The notes under the pieces were generated by a model, which saw only the letters and a program-made list of their open reading frames with translations, did not search any database and had not been told where the DNA came from. Below, in pieces: positions 42,575-50,939 of a DNA stretch of 64,000 nt (positions within the stretch are counted from its first letter, which is position 1; every line of letters starts with the position of its first letter). Source of the DNA: Paraburkholderia guartelaensis (GTDB lineage: Bacteria; Pseudomonadota; Gammaproteobacteria; Burkholderiales; Burkholderiaceae); the NCBI RefSeq assembly GCF_004353905.1, contig NZ_SMOD01000032.1:25347-89346 (forward strand), in the 5' to 3' direction. The position numbers and the translations under genes are program-made.

Positions 42575-43495
42575 TTATTCGCCGGCGCTTGCAGCGTTCG
42601 CGGCCAGCATGGATTGCAGATGCGCATACATGCGTTCCGCGTCGGGCTCGACGCCCGTGAACAGCCGGAACGCATCCACTGCCTGGTACACCGCCATGCC
42701 GCCGCCGCTCAGCGTGCGGCAGCCGCGCGCCTCTGCCGCTTCGAGCAGCGCGGTACGGATCGGGAAATAGACGATGTCCGCCACCCACAGCCGCTCGTGC
42801 AGATACTCCGCAGGCAGCGGCATGCCGGGCAACTTCGCCATGCCGGTGGGCGTGGCGTGGATGAGGCCCGTGGCGTGTTGGAGCACGTCGCGCAGATCGC
42901 CGCCCGCGCTCACGCGAGCCGTCGGGAAGCGCGCTTGCAATTCGCTGGCGAGCGATTCGGCGCGCGACGCGTCCACGTCGAACAGCGTGAGCGCCTGGGC
43001 GCCCATCTGCAGCGCCGCGTGTGCGACCGCCGCGCCCGCGCCGCCCGCGCCCAGCTGCACCACCGCTTCGAGCGAGACGTCGGGCAGGCCGCGCTGGAAC
43101 GCGCGCGCGAAACCCGACCAGTCGGTGTTGTGACCGATCCGCTTGCCGTCGCGGAACAGTACCGTGTTCACGGCGCCGAGCGCGCGGGCGTCATCCGAGA
43201 GTTCGTCGAGCAGTTCGATCACGGCCTGCTTGCACGGATAGGTGATGTTCAAACCGTCGAAACCCATGCGCTCGGCGGCCAGCAGCAGCTCGGGCAGCGC
43301 GGCGGGCGTGAGCTTCAGCGCTTCGAGGTCGATGCGCCGATATACATAGTGGAAGCCGAGCTCGCGGCCTTCCTGCTCCTGCATCGCGGGCGTGAGCGAG
43401 CCGCCGATGCCCGAGCCGATCAGACCGCAGAGAAACGAGTTGGCGGTTGCGCGCGCGCCCAGCGCATTCGTTTTGGCGTTGTTCTGGGCGCTCAT
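42575..43495 (-). CDS. aroE: Shikimate/quinate dehydrogenase (AroE family)
   Basis: The product is 306 residues. NITYPCKQ supplies catalytic Lys89 and NTDWSGF supplies Asp125; the Rossmann nucleotide loop is GAGGAGAAVAHA. The segment after it (FDVDASRAE) has an acidic residue where NADP enzymes have NRT-like basic residues, so NAD preference is likely, as in catabolic quinate dehydrogenases. It interconverts quinate/3-dehydroquinate or shikimate/3-dehydroshikimate. It overlaps aroQ as ATGA, which with quiC nearby points to catabolism rather than aromatic biosynthesis. Confidence 0.85.
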   Translation of the reverse strand: MSAQNNAKTNALGARATANSFLCGLIGSGIGGSLTPAMQEQEGRELGFHYVYRRIDLEALKLTPAALPELLLAAERMGFDGLNITYPCKQAVIELLDELSDDARALGAVNTVLFRDGKRIGHNTDWSGFARAFQRGLPDVSLEAVVQLGAGGAGAAVAHAALQMGAQALTLFDVDASRAESLASELQARFPTARVSAGGDLRDVLQHATGLIHATPTGMAKLPGMPLPAEYLHERLWVADIVYFPIRTALLEAAEARGCRTLSGGGMAVYQAVDAFRLFTGVEPDAERMYAHLQSMLAANAASAGE

Positions 43496-43947
43496 TTCGC
43501 CACCTTTTTAGCAAGCAGTGTGGCCATGCGCTCCAGCGCGAGCACATACCCTTGCGTGCCGCAGCCGACGATGATGGCCTCCGCAATGGGCGAAACGAAC
43601 GAATGGTGCCGGAACGCCTCGCGCTTGTGCACGTTCGAGATATGGACCTCGATCACAGGCTTCGCGATGGCGGAAAGCGCATCGGCAATCGCCACCGACG
43701 TATGCGTATAGGCAGCCGGATTGATGACGATGCCGTCTACGCGCGTACGCGCTTCATGCAGCCAGTCGATCAGCTGATGCTCGGCGTTCGACTGGCGAAA
43801 ATCGATCTCGAGCCCAAGACGCCCCGCCGCCTCGCGGCACAGGTTGGCAACGTCATCTAACGTTTCAGCGCCGTAGATCGCGGGCTCCCGCGTTCCCAGC
43901 AGATTCAGGTTCGGTCCGTTCAGGACCAGCACCGAAGGCATTCCCAT
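43492..43947 (-). CDS. aroQ: 3-dehydroquinate dehydratase, type II
   Basis: The product is 151 residues, normal for the type II dodecameric enzyme. NGPNLNLLGTREPAIYG contains the catalytic Arg/Tyr loop, QSNAEHQLIDWLH and NPAAYTHTS are substrate-binding segments, and EVHISN holds the catalytic His. It converts 3-dehydroquinate to 3-dehydroshikimate. I chose the ATG with GGAG eight bases upstream. It is the first gene of the operon, facing quiC across a shared regulatory region. Confidence 0.93.
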   Translation of the reverse strand: MGMPSVLVLNGPNLNLLGTREPAIYGAETLDDVANLCREAAGRLGLEIDFRQSNAEHQLIDWLHEARTRVDGIVINPAAYTHTSVAIADALSAIAKPVIEVHISNVHKREAFRHHSFVSPIAEAIIVGCGTQGYVLALERMATLLAKKVAK

Positions 43948-44214
43948 TACACACACTCCAGAACAGCTTGACGACCGGCACGGCGCATGCTCAAGAACCG
44001 TTGCATGTTTCACCGCATGGTCGCCAGTGTGCCGCGAAGCGGTGCACCGGTCACCTGGGGTTTGCCAGAATTTGTACTAACTAGTTAGTTTGGCGTATCC
44101 TTCGGACACTCCAGCGGCAAGTGTGTCTGTGGTGCGCCAGTTAGTTAAATACCCGCGCCACACCGCCGCGCCGGACCCTTGTTCAACACCGAAGTCGCAG
44201 TCAGCAAGCTCGCC
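43948..44214. promoter_or_regulatory. Divergent aroQ-quiC control region with palindromic operator
   Basis: The 14-base perfect palindrome ACTAACTAGTTAGT lies at 44076-44089. A related half site, AGTTAGTTAA, appears at about 44139-44148. They sit in the middle of the divergent interval and are good candidates for the TetR regulator encoded at the end of the aroQ operon. No other gene is visible here. Confidence 0.65.
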
Positions 44215-46170
44215 ATGCCCATGTCCAAGCCGCTCCACACCCCCTCTCGCGCGCTGCGCCGCTCGATCGCCACGGTGTCGATCAGCGGCACGCTCGCCGA
44301 AAAGCTCGCCGCGATCCGCGCCGCCGGTTTCGACGCCGTCGAGATCTTCGAGAACGATCTGCTCTATTTCGAAGGCTCGCCGGCCGACGTGCGCCGCATG
44401 GCCGGCGATCTCGGCCTCGATATCGTGCTGTACCAGCCGTTCCGCGATTTCGAGGGCGTCGCGCCCGAGCGCCTCGCGCGCAACATCGAACGCGTGAAGC
44501 GCAAGTTCGACGTCATGCATCAACTGGGCACGGACCGTTTGCTGGTGTGCAGCAATGTCTCGCCCGAAACGATCTGCGACGACGGTCTGGCCGCCGAACA
44601 GCTTGGCGCGCTCGCGCAAGCCGCCGGGGAAGCGGGCGTGACGATCTGTTATGAGGCGCTTGCATGGGGGCGCCACGTGCGCACCTATGGCCACGCGTGG
44701 CGGCTCGTCAACACCGTCAATCACGCGAACCTGACACTCGCGCTGGACAGCTTCCATACGCTCTCGCTCGACGACACGCCCGACGGCATCGCCGCGATTC
44801 CGGGCGCGCGCATCGGCTTCGTGCAGATCGCCGACGCACCGAGAATGCAGATGGACGTGCTCGAATGGAGCCGGCACTATCGCTGCTTCCCGGGCCAGGG
44901 CGACTTCGCGCTCGCGGATTTCACGGCGCAGGTGGTGAAAAGCGGCTACACGGGCCCGCTCTCGCTCGAAATCTTCAACGACGGTTTTCGCGGCGCGCCG
45001 CCCGCCGCCACGGCCGCCGACGGCCATCGCTCGCTCTTGCTGCTCGAATCGCTCACGCGCGAAACCCTGCAGGCGGAGCATATCGACGCGAGCGCGCTCT
45101 ACCACCCGAGCGCCGCGCCTGCGAACGCACAGTGGCAATTCCTCGAGTTCGCCGTGGACGACACCGCCCGCGCGCACGTGGCGAACTGGCTCGAAAAGCT
45201 GCATTTCCGCCGCGCGGGCCAGCATCGCTCAAAGGACGTCACGCTCTATCAGCACGGTTCGGCCGCCATCGTGCTCAACGCCGAGTCCGACTCGTTCGCC
45301 AACGCCTTTTTCCAGCGCCATGGACTCTCGCTCTGCGCGTCGGCGTTTCGCGTGGACGATGCGCGCCTCGCGCTCGAACGCGCGGCGGGCTTTGGCTACC
45401 CGCCGTTCTCGGGCCGCGTGGGTCCGAACGAGCGCGTGGTGCCCGCCGTCCAGGGGCCGGACGGCAGTCTTAACTATTTCGTTAACGAGGAGCCGGGCCA
45501 GCCTACCCTCTTCGAAGCCGACTTCGCGCTCACGGATATCGACGGCCCGGTCGAAGTGGGACCGATCGCGGGCATCGATCACGTGAGCCTTTCGCTGCCT
45601 GCCGGCTCGTTCGATTCATGGGTGCTGTTCCTGAAGTCGGCGTTCGGGCTCGAAGCAACGCCCGCCGTGCTGCTGCCCGATCCGTACGGGCTCGTGCGCA
45701 GCCGCGCGCTCATGAGCCGCGACCGCGGGCTGCGCGTCGTGCTCAACGCGTCGGTGGACCAGCACACGGCCGCGGCGGAAACCGTGCGCGCCTACCACGG
45801 CACAGGCCTGAACCACGTGGCCTTCAACACCAGCGACATCTTCCGCGCTGTAACCGAATTCGAGGCGGCCGGCGTGCCGCTCCTGCGCGTGCCCGCGAAC
45901 TACTACGACGATCTCGACGCGCGCCATGCACTCGACCCCGCGTTTCTCGACGCGCTGCGCAACCACAACCTGCTCTACGACCGCGACGAGCGCGGCGGCG
46001 AGTTTCTGCACGCCTACACGGAGACGCTCGATCAGCGCTTCTTCCTGGAGATCGTGGAGCGGCGCGGCGGCTACGACGGCTACGGCGCGCCTAACGCAGC
46101 CGTGCGCCTCGCGGCGCAGGCGCGCCAGCGCGCACTTGCCGCACAAGGCACGCACAAACCGCAAGATTGA
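44215..46170 (+). CDS. quiC: 3-dehydroshikimate dehydratase fused to a 4-HPPD-like domain (QuiC type)
   Basis: The product is about 651 residues. The N-terminal half (to about 300) is an AP-endonuclease-2-type TIM barrel starting SIATVSISGTLAEKLAAIR, with GFDAVEIFENDL and LSLEIFNDGF, the latter bearing a metal-ligand Glu. The C-terminal half (about 330-640) is a VOC/HPPD-like module with GIDHVSLS, GLNHVAF and RFFLEIVERRGG. This fusion is QuiC1, which dehydrates 3-dehydroshikimate to protocatechuate in quinate catabolism. Start is ambiguous: ATG codons at 44215 and 44221 and a TTG at 44179 are in frame, none with a strong ribosome site. Confidence 0.88.
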   Translation: MPMSKPLHTPSRALRRSIATVSISGTLAEKLAAIRAAGFDAVEIFENDLLYFEGSPADVRRMAGDLGLDIVLYQPFRDFEGVAPERLARNIERVKRKFDVMHQLGTDRLLVCSNVSPETICDDGLAAEQLGALAQAAGEAGVTICYEALAWGRHVRTYGHAWRLVNTVNHANLTLALDSFHTLSLDDTPDGIAAIPGARIGFVQIADAPRMQMDVLEWSRHYRCFPGQGDFALADFTAQVVKSGYTGPLSLEIFNDGFRGAPPAATAADGHRSLLLLESLTRETLQAEHIDASALYHPSAAPANAQWQFLEFAVDDTARAHVANWLEKLHFRRAGQHRSKDVTLYQHGSAAIVLNAESDSFANAFFQRHGLSLCASAFRVDDARLALERAAGFGYPPFSGRVGPNERVVPAVQGPDGSLNYFVNEEPGQPTLFEADFALTDIDGPVEVGPIAGIDHVSLSLPAGSFDSWVLFLKSAFGLEATPAVLLPDPYGLVRSRALMSRDRGLRVVLNASVDQHTAAAETVRAYHGTGLNHVAFNTSDIFRAVTEFEAAGVPLLRVPANYYDDLDARHALDPAFLDALRNHNLLYDRDERGGEFLHAYTETLDQRFFLEIVERRGGYDGYGAPNAAVRLAAQARQRALAAQGTHKPQD

Positions 46171-46291
46171 TTCAAACGCAGTCCCCGTAGTCACTTCGCG
46201 CAGCAGTACGCACGCCGCATCGACCTGAAAATCATGCGGCGTAGCAAAGAAAACAATAAGCAGTCCAAATCTCACCCGGAGACGCACAACG

Positions 46292-47470
46292 ATGAAGAAA
46301 GCAGGTCTTGGTTTTGGCACGTTCCTCGCCACCAGCGCAGCCCTCGTGGCCAGCCCCGCGTTCGCGCAAAGCAGCGTCACGCTTTACGGCGCCGTCGACG
46401 ACGCCATCACCTACGTCAACAACCAGAACGGTCACTCGAACGTCTATCTGCGCCAGGGCAACCTGTATGCGTCGAAGTTCGGCCTGCAGGGCAAGGAAGA
46501 TCTCGGCGGCGGCACGTTCGCGATCTTCGACCTGCAGAACGGCTTCGACCTCAACTCGGGCGCGCTGTCGTCGAGCGGACTGATCTTCAATCGTCAGGCC
46601 TACGTGGGCTTGCAGAACCAGAACCTCGGCACGTTCACGGCCGGCCGCCAGTACACGCCGTATTACCTGTTCGTCGGGCCGCTCACGGGAAGCTCGTGGC
46701 TCACCGGTGCAACCGGCGCGCACCCCGGCGATATCGACGGTCTCGACACGACCGTGCGCATCAACAATTCGGCCACTTACACCTCGCCGATCTTTTACGG
46801 CTTGCAGGCGAGCGCCATGTACGCGCTCGGCGGCATTGCGGGCAGCACCGGCAAGGGTCAGACGTGGAGCGCCGCGCTGCGCTATTCCGCCGGCCCGGTG
46901 AGCCTCGCCGCAGCCATCCTGCGCATGGACAACGCGCAGTTGACGAGCGGCTTCGACAGTTCGTCAACGGGCAGCTTCGGCAAGTCGTCACTGAATACGG
47001 GCTATGTCTCGGCGAGCGCGGTCCAGCACATCGCGGCGGGTGGCAACTACACGCTCGGCAACCTGGTCCTCGGCGCGTCGTATTCGAACGTTCAGTACAT
47101 CGCGGGCGGCAAGTCGATCTTCCATGACACGGCCATCTTCAACACCTGGGCGGCGCTCGCGGTCTATCGCTTCACGCCGGCTTTCGACGTGGGCGGCGGC
47201 TTCGCCTATACGCTGGCTTCGAAGGCCAACGGCATCACGAGCGCGGCGCGTTATCAGCAGTACTCGCTCAAGGAGTCGTACCACCTCTCGAAGCGCACCA
47301 CGCTCTACGCACTGCAGGCCTACCAGCACGCAGGCGGCCAGACGCTCGGCGCGAACGGCGCGGGCAACATCGTCAACGCGAGCCCGGCCGTGGGCGACTC
47401 GCAGAACTCGACGCCCTCGTCCACGCGCTCGCAGTTCGTCGGCATGGCCGGTATCGCGCTGCTGTTCTGA
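46292..47470 (+). CDS. Gram-negative outer-membrane porin
   Basis: The product is 392 residues. A Sec signal (MKKAGLGFGTFLATSAALVA, cleavage after AFA-Q) leads to SSVTLYGAVDDAITYV, the first strand of Burkholderia-type general porins (OmpC/Opc family). The protein ends GMAGIALLF with the terminal Phe needed for BAM assembly. It forms a trimeric 16-strand channel. Lying 121 bases downstream of quiC on the same strand, it probably helps quinate or shikimate cross the outer membrane. A terminator follows. Confidence 0.9.
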   Translation: MKKAGLGFGTFLATSAALVASPAFAQSSVTLYGAVDDAITYVNNQNGHSNVYLRQGNLYASKFGLQGKEDLGGGTFAIFDLQNGFDLNSGALSSSGLIFNRQAYVGLQNQNLGTFTAGRQYTPYYLFVGPLTGSSWLTGATGAHPGDIDGLDTTVRINNSATYTSPIFYGLQASAMYALGGIAGSTGKGQTWSAALRYSAGPVSLAAAILRMDNAQLTSGFDSSSTGSFGKSSLNTGYVSASAVQHIAAGGNYTLGNLVLGASYSNVQYIAGGKSIFHDTAIFNTWAALAVYRFTPAFDVGGGFAYTLASKANGITSAARYQQYSLKESYHLSKRTTLYALQAYQHAGGQTLGANGAGNIVNASPAVGDSQNSTPSSTRSQFVGMAGIALLF

Positions 47471-47489
47471 TCGTTGTTCCGATGCACCG

Positions 47490-47517
47490 CCGGGGGCCCT
47501 GCACGGCCCCCGGTTTC
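47490..47517 (+). terminator. Terminator after the porin gene
   Basis: CCGGGGGCC and GGCCCCCGG form a perfect 9-base stem with a 6-base loop, followed by TTTCGCT, 19 bases after the porin stop. Confidence 0.7.
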
Positions 47518-47604
47518 GCTCGCAGCCCCTCGACGCAGCGGCACGGCGCTGAGTACACTCGCGGATAACGCCAAAACGAATCCGCGCGAATCCGCGAACT
47601 CACC

Positions 47605-48960
47605 GTGCCGCCCTCCGTTCCCGCCATCAGCCCACGCCTGCGCAGCAGGCTGCGCACGCTCGCCAAAACGCAGCCCAAGGCTGTCCAGCGCACCTACGAC
47701 ACGCTGCTCTCGCTCGAAGGCTATAGCGCGCTTTCGGCGGCGGCGCGCAAGGACATCTTCACGTCGATCGCGTTTTCCGCAAACCAGTGGTTCCAGTGCC
47801 TGCTCGACGGCACGCCACCCACCTCCGAAGTCATGGACCAGACCGCGGCGTTCGCGCGCCGCCGCGTCCACCAGAACGTGCCGCTGCGCTCGCTGCTGCG
47901 CGCATTTCGCCTTGGCGCGCGCGAGTTGTGGCGCACCTGCACGGAGCTTGCCGAGGCCGACCCGGCGCTCGCGCACGAACTGCTATTCGATATCTCGCCC
48001 TATCTGCTCGATTACTTCGATGCGATGGCCGAGCACATCGCCGAGGCTTATCTCGACGAGCAGCACCAGCAAGCGCGTTGGCGCGGCTCGCTGCTGCAGC
48101 AGCTCTACGACCTTGTGTTCCATGCCCCCGACGACGCCGCGCGCTTTCGCGAGACCGTCGAGGCACTCGGCCTCGACGCCACGCTGCCGCGCATTGCGCT
48201 CGCCGTCGATCTGGACTTGCGCGACCACGCGCCTTCGGTGCGCGAGGATGCGCTCGACCGTTTCGCGCTCAGCGCCGCGCGCCACTTCGACCTGAAACCG
48301 GACGCGCTCGTGCGCGCATGGCACCGCGAGCGGCTGGTGTTCTGGCTGCCCTGCGTGCGGGGCGATTCGATGACGCGCAACGATCAGCGCGTGGCCGAGC
48401 ACGCCGCCGCGCTCACGCGTGCCGAGCCGCGCGTGCGCAGCATCGGCATCGGGCTCATGAACGAAGGGGCGCGCGGCTGGGCAGCCTCGGTGGAAGAAGC
48501 ACTTAAGGCGGTGGACTTTGCGCCTCGTGGCAGCCGCGCGGACGACGGCGACGAGAACGGCAGCGAACCCGGCAACGCCCTTCGCGTGCACCGCTTTTCG
48601 TCGATCGCCATTGAGGAGAGTGTGCGCAGCAGCGCCAACGTCCTGCGCTATCTCGTTTCGCTCGCCGAGCAACTGGCGACAGAGGCGGACCTGGTCACTA
48701 CGCTCGAAGCGTGGTTCGCGAGCGGCCAGCGCCGGCGCCAGACAGCTGAAGCACTAGGCGTGCATCCGAATACGCTCGACTACCGGCTCGAGCGCATCGA
48801 GACGCTGCTGGGCGCGAAGCTCGATGACGCGCACTGGATTGCGAGGCTGGATATCGCGCTCAAGCTGCGCGGGGCGACGCAGGGCTCGGAGCGCGATGGC
48901 AAGAAGCCGGAGAAGAAGGGGCGATTGCGGGTGAGGAAGGCGAAGAGCGCGGCGCGCTGA
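47605..48960 (+). CDS. PucR/CdaR-type transcriptional regulator
   Basis: The product is 451 residues. The C-terminus carries the PucR HTH_30 signature (RRRQTAEALGVHPNTLDYRLERIETLLG), preceded by a GGDEF-like degenerate domain (about 195-310) and an N-terminal helical region. A Lys/Arg-rich tail follows the HTH. These regulators usually activate catabolic or transport genes. The GTG start lacks a clear ribosome site. It converges on fadD; its target is not evident from context. Confidence 0.78.
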   Translation: MPPSVPAISPRLRSRLRTLAKTQPKAVQRTYDTLLSLEGYSALSAAARKDIFTSIAFSANQWFQCLLDGTPPTSEVMDQTAAFARRRVHQNVPLRSLLRAFRLGARELWRTCTELAEADPALAHELLFDISPYLLDYFDAMAEHIAEAYLDEQHQQARWRGSLLQQLYDLVFHAPDDAARFRETVEALGLDATLPRIALAVDLDLRDHAPSVREDALDRFALSAARHFDLKPDALVRAWHRERLVFWLPCVRGDSMTRNDQRVAEHAAALTRAEPRVRSIGIGLMNEGARGWAASVEEALKAVDFAPRGSRADDGDENGSEPGNALRVHRFSSIAIEESVRSSANVLRYLVSLAEQLATEADLVTTLEAWFASGQRRRQTAEALGVHPNTLDYRLERIETLLGAKLDDAHWIARLDIALKLRGATQGSERDGKKPEKKGRLRVRKAKSAAR

Positions 48961-48986
48961 AGCACGCGGCGCGCCCCGCTCGCGCG

Positions 48987-50639
48987 TCACCCCGCGTCGC
49001 GCAATTCCCGCCGCAAAATCTTCCCCACCGTCGACTTCGGCAGCGCTTCGACGAAGCTCACCACGCGCGGCACCTTGTAGGCCGCGAGTTGCGCCCGGCA
49101 ATGCGCGATCACGGCTTCCTCGCTCAGCGCCGCCTCTCGCGCGGGCACCACGAACACACGCACGGCCTCGCCGCTGCGTTCGTCGGCCACGCCCACGCAC
49201 GCGCATTCGGCCACGCCCGGCAGCGCGGTCACGACCGCCTCGATTTCATTCGGATACACGTTGAAGCCCGAAACGAGGATCATGTCCTTCGAGCGATCGA
49301 CAATGCGCAGGAAGCCGCGCGCGTCGAACACGCCCACGTCGCCGGTGCGAAAGTAGCCATCGTCCGTAAAAGCGGCGCGCGTGGCCTCGGGCTGGTTCCA
49401 GTAGCCCTGCATCACCTGCGGGCCCGTCGCGCAGATCTCGCCCGGCTCGCCAGGCGCGGCTTCGACGCCGTCGTTCATCAGCTTGACGTCGGTGGAGGGC
49501 ACCGGCAGTCCCGTCGTGCCGGTAAACCGATCGACGCTGCCCGGATTGAACGACAGCACCGGGCTCGTCTCCGAAAGCCCGTAGCCTTCGCGGATAAAGC
49601 CGCCCGTAATCGCCTGCCAGCGCTCGGAAACCGTGGGAATGATCGCCGCGCCGCCACCGCCCGCGAGCCGCAGCCGCGAAAAATCGACCTCGCCGATACG
49701 CGGATGTGCAACGAGCCCCGCATAGAGCGTATTCACGCCCATGAAGCTCGTCGGCCGCGCGGCCTTGAACACATCGATCATGCCGTTCAGATCGCGCGCG
49801 TTCGCAACGAGCCAGTTCTCCGCGCCAATCGAGAAGTACGTGATGAGATTCACCGTCAGCGCGAAGATGTGATAGAGCGGCAGCGCGGTGACGATGACCT
49901 CCTCGCCCGGGTTCATGAAGCCCGGCATGAAGGTCTTGAACTGCTCGACGTTGGCGACGAGGTTGCGATGCGTGAGCAGCGCGCCCTTGGAAAGCCCGGT
50001 CGTGCCGCCCGTGTATTGCAGGAAGAGCGGATCGTCGCCGCACAAGGTGGGGGCTTCGAACGGCAAGCCGGCGCCTTGCGCGAGCGCCGCCGCAAACGAG
50101 CCGGGTTGCGCATCGCACTCGCTGCTCGGGCTTGCGCAATCGCTTGCGGCAACGCTCAACGCGGTTTGGACGGCCGTATTCGCCTTGATCGCGTCGAAAG
50201 TGGGCAGCGCGCCATCGAACACCACGAGTGTTTGCGCGCCGGAGTCCACGAGCTGGTGCTGAAGTTCGCGCGGCGTATAGAGCGGATTCACGTTCACCTG
50301 CACCGCCCCTGCCCGTACGATGCCGATCAGCGCAATGGGAAACGCGAGCAGGTTCGGCAACATCACGGCGACGCGGTCACCCTTCTTCACGCCTGCGTGC
50401 TGCAGATACGCCGCGAAATCGCGCGAGAGACGGTCGACGTCGGCGTAGCTGAGCGATGCGTCGCCCGGCGAAGCGTCGCCCGGCGTGGCGCCGCCCGCGC
50501 GCAATGCCGGCCGGTGCGCATGCTCGCGCATCGCTTCATTGAACATATGCGCGAGCGACGGATGCCGGTCGGGATCGATGGTAGCGGGAATCTCGCCATA
50601 GCTGGCGAGCCAGGGGGCTTTCGACACGTTCGTCTCCAT
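48987..50639 (-). CDS. fadD: Long-chain fatty acid-CoA ligase
   Basis: The product is 550 residues of the ANL superfamily. The P-loop is YTGGTTGLSKGA, the A5 motif is EGYGLSETSP, the A7/A8 region includes FRTGDVGVFDARGF, and the catalytic Lys is in PKSTVGKILRREL. Overall similarity to E. coli FadD is good in length and motifs. It activates fatty acids with ATP and CoA at the inner membrane. A small in-frame duplication (GGATPGDASPGDAS) lies near residue 50. The ATG is at the expected family start. Confidence 0.88.
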   Translation of the reverse strand: METNVSKAPWLASYGEIPATIDPDRHPSLAHMFNEAMREHAHRPALRAGGATPGDASPGDASLSYADVDRLSRDFAAYLQHAGVKKGDRVAVMLPNLLAFPIALIGIVRAGAVQVNVNPLYTPRELQHQLVDSGAQTLVVFDGALPTFDAIKANTAVQTALSVAASDCASPSSECDAQPGSFAAALAQGAGLPFEAPTLCGDDPLFLQYTGGTTGLSKGALLTHRNLVANVEQFKTFMPGFMNPGEEVIVTALPLYHIFALTVNLITYFSIGAENWLVANARDLNGMIDVFKAARPTSFMGVNTLYAGLVAHPRIGEVDFSRLRLAGGGGAAIIPTVSERWQAITGGFIREGYGLSETSPVLSFNPGSVDRFTGTTGLPVPSTDVKLMNDGVEAAPGEPGEICATGPQVMQGYWNQPEATRAAFTDDGYFRTGDVGVFDARGFLRIVDRSKDMILVSGFNVYPNEIEAVVTALPGVAECACVGVADERSGEAVRVFVVPAREAALSEEAVIAHCRAQLAAYKVPRVVSFVEALPKSTVGKILRRELRDAG

Positions 50640-50939
50640 GAAATCAATTCGCGGCTTGTATGCGAGGTGCCGCGTTTCACGCCCATGCTACGGGCTTGAC
50701 CGCGCCTGGAGAACTGGGAAAGGGGATAAGGTGATTGTGAAAAGTCACAAAAGCGCGCCCGCGCGCCACCGAGTGCGATGTCATGTCCGTGTCTGATTTT
50801 TGTCGGTTGTGCGACACTGCCTCGTCCCGTCCGTGACGCTTTTTAGCGTGCCGACGCGGCATCGCGCCGCGCACGTTTGCTAACCGCATACGCCGCGTCG
50901 AGGCGCTTCCCGAGGCGGATTGATCAGAGCAACGCTTTC
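50640..50939. promoter_or_regulatory. Divergent fadD-pit intergenic region
   Basis: No gene is visible. TTGTGA-AAAG-TCACAA (50735-50750) is a perfect inverted repeat that could be a regulator site; its 4-base spacer is shorter than a CRP site. The rest is GC-rich without clear promoter elements. Confidence 0.35.
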
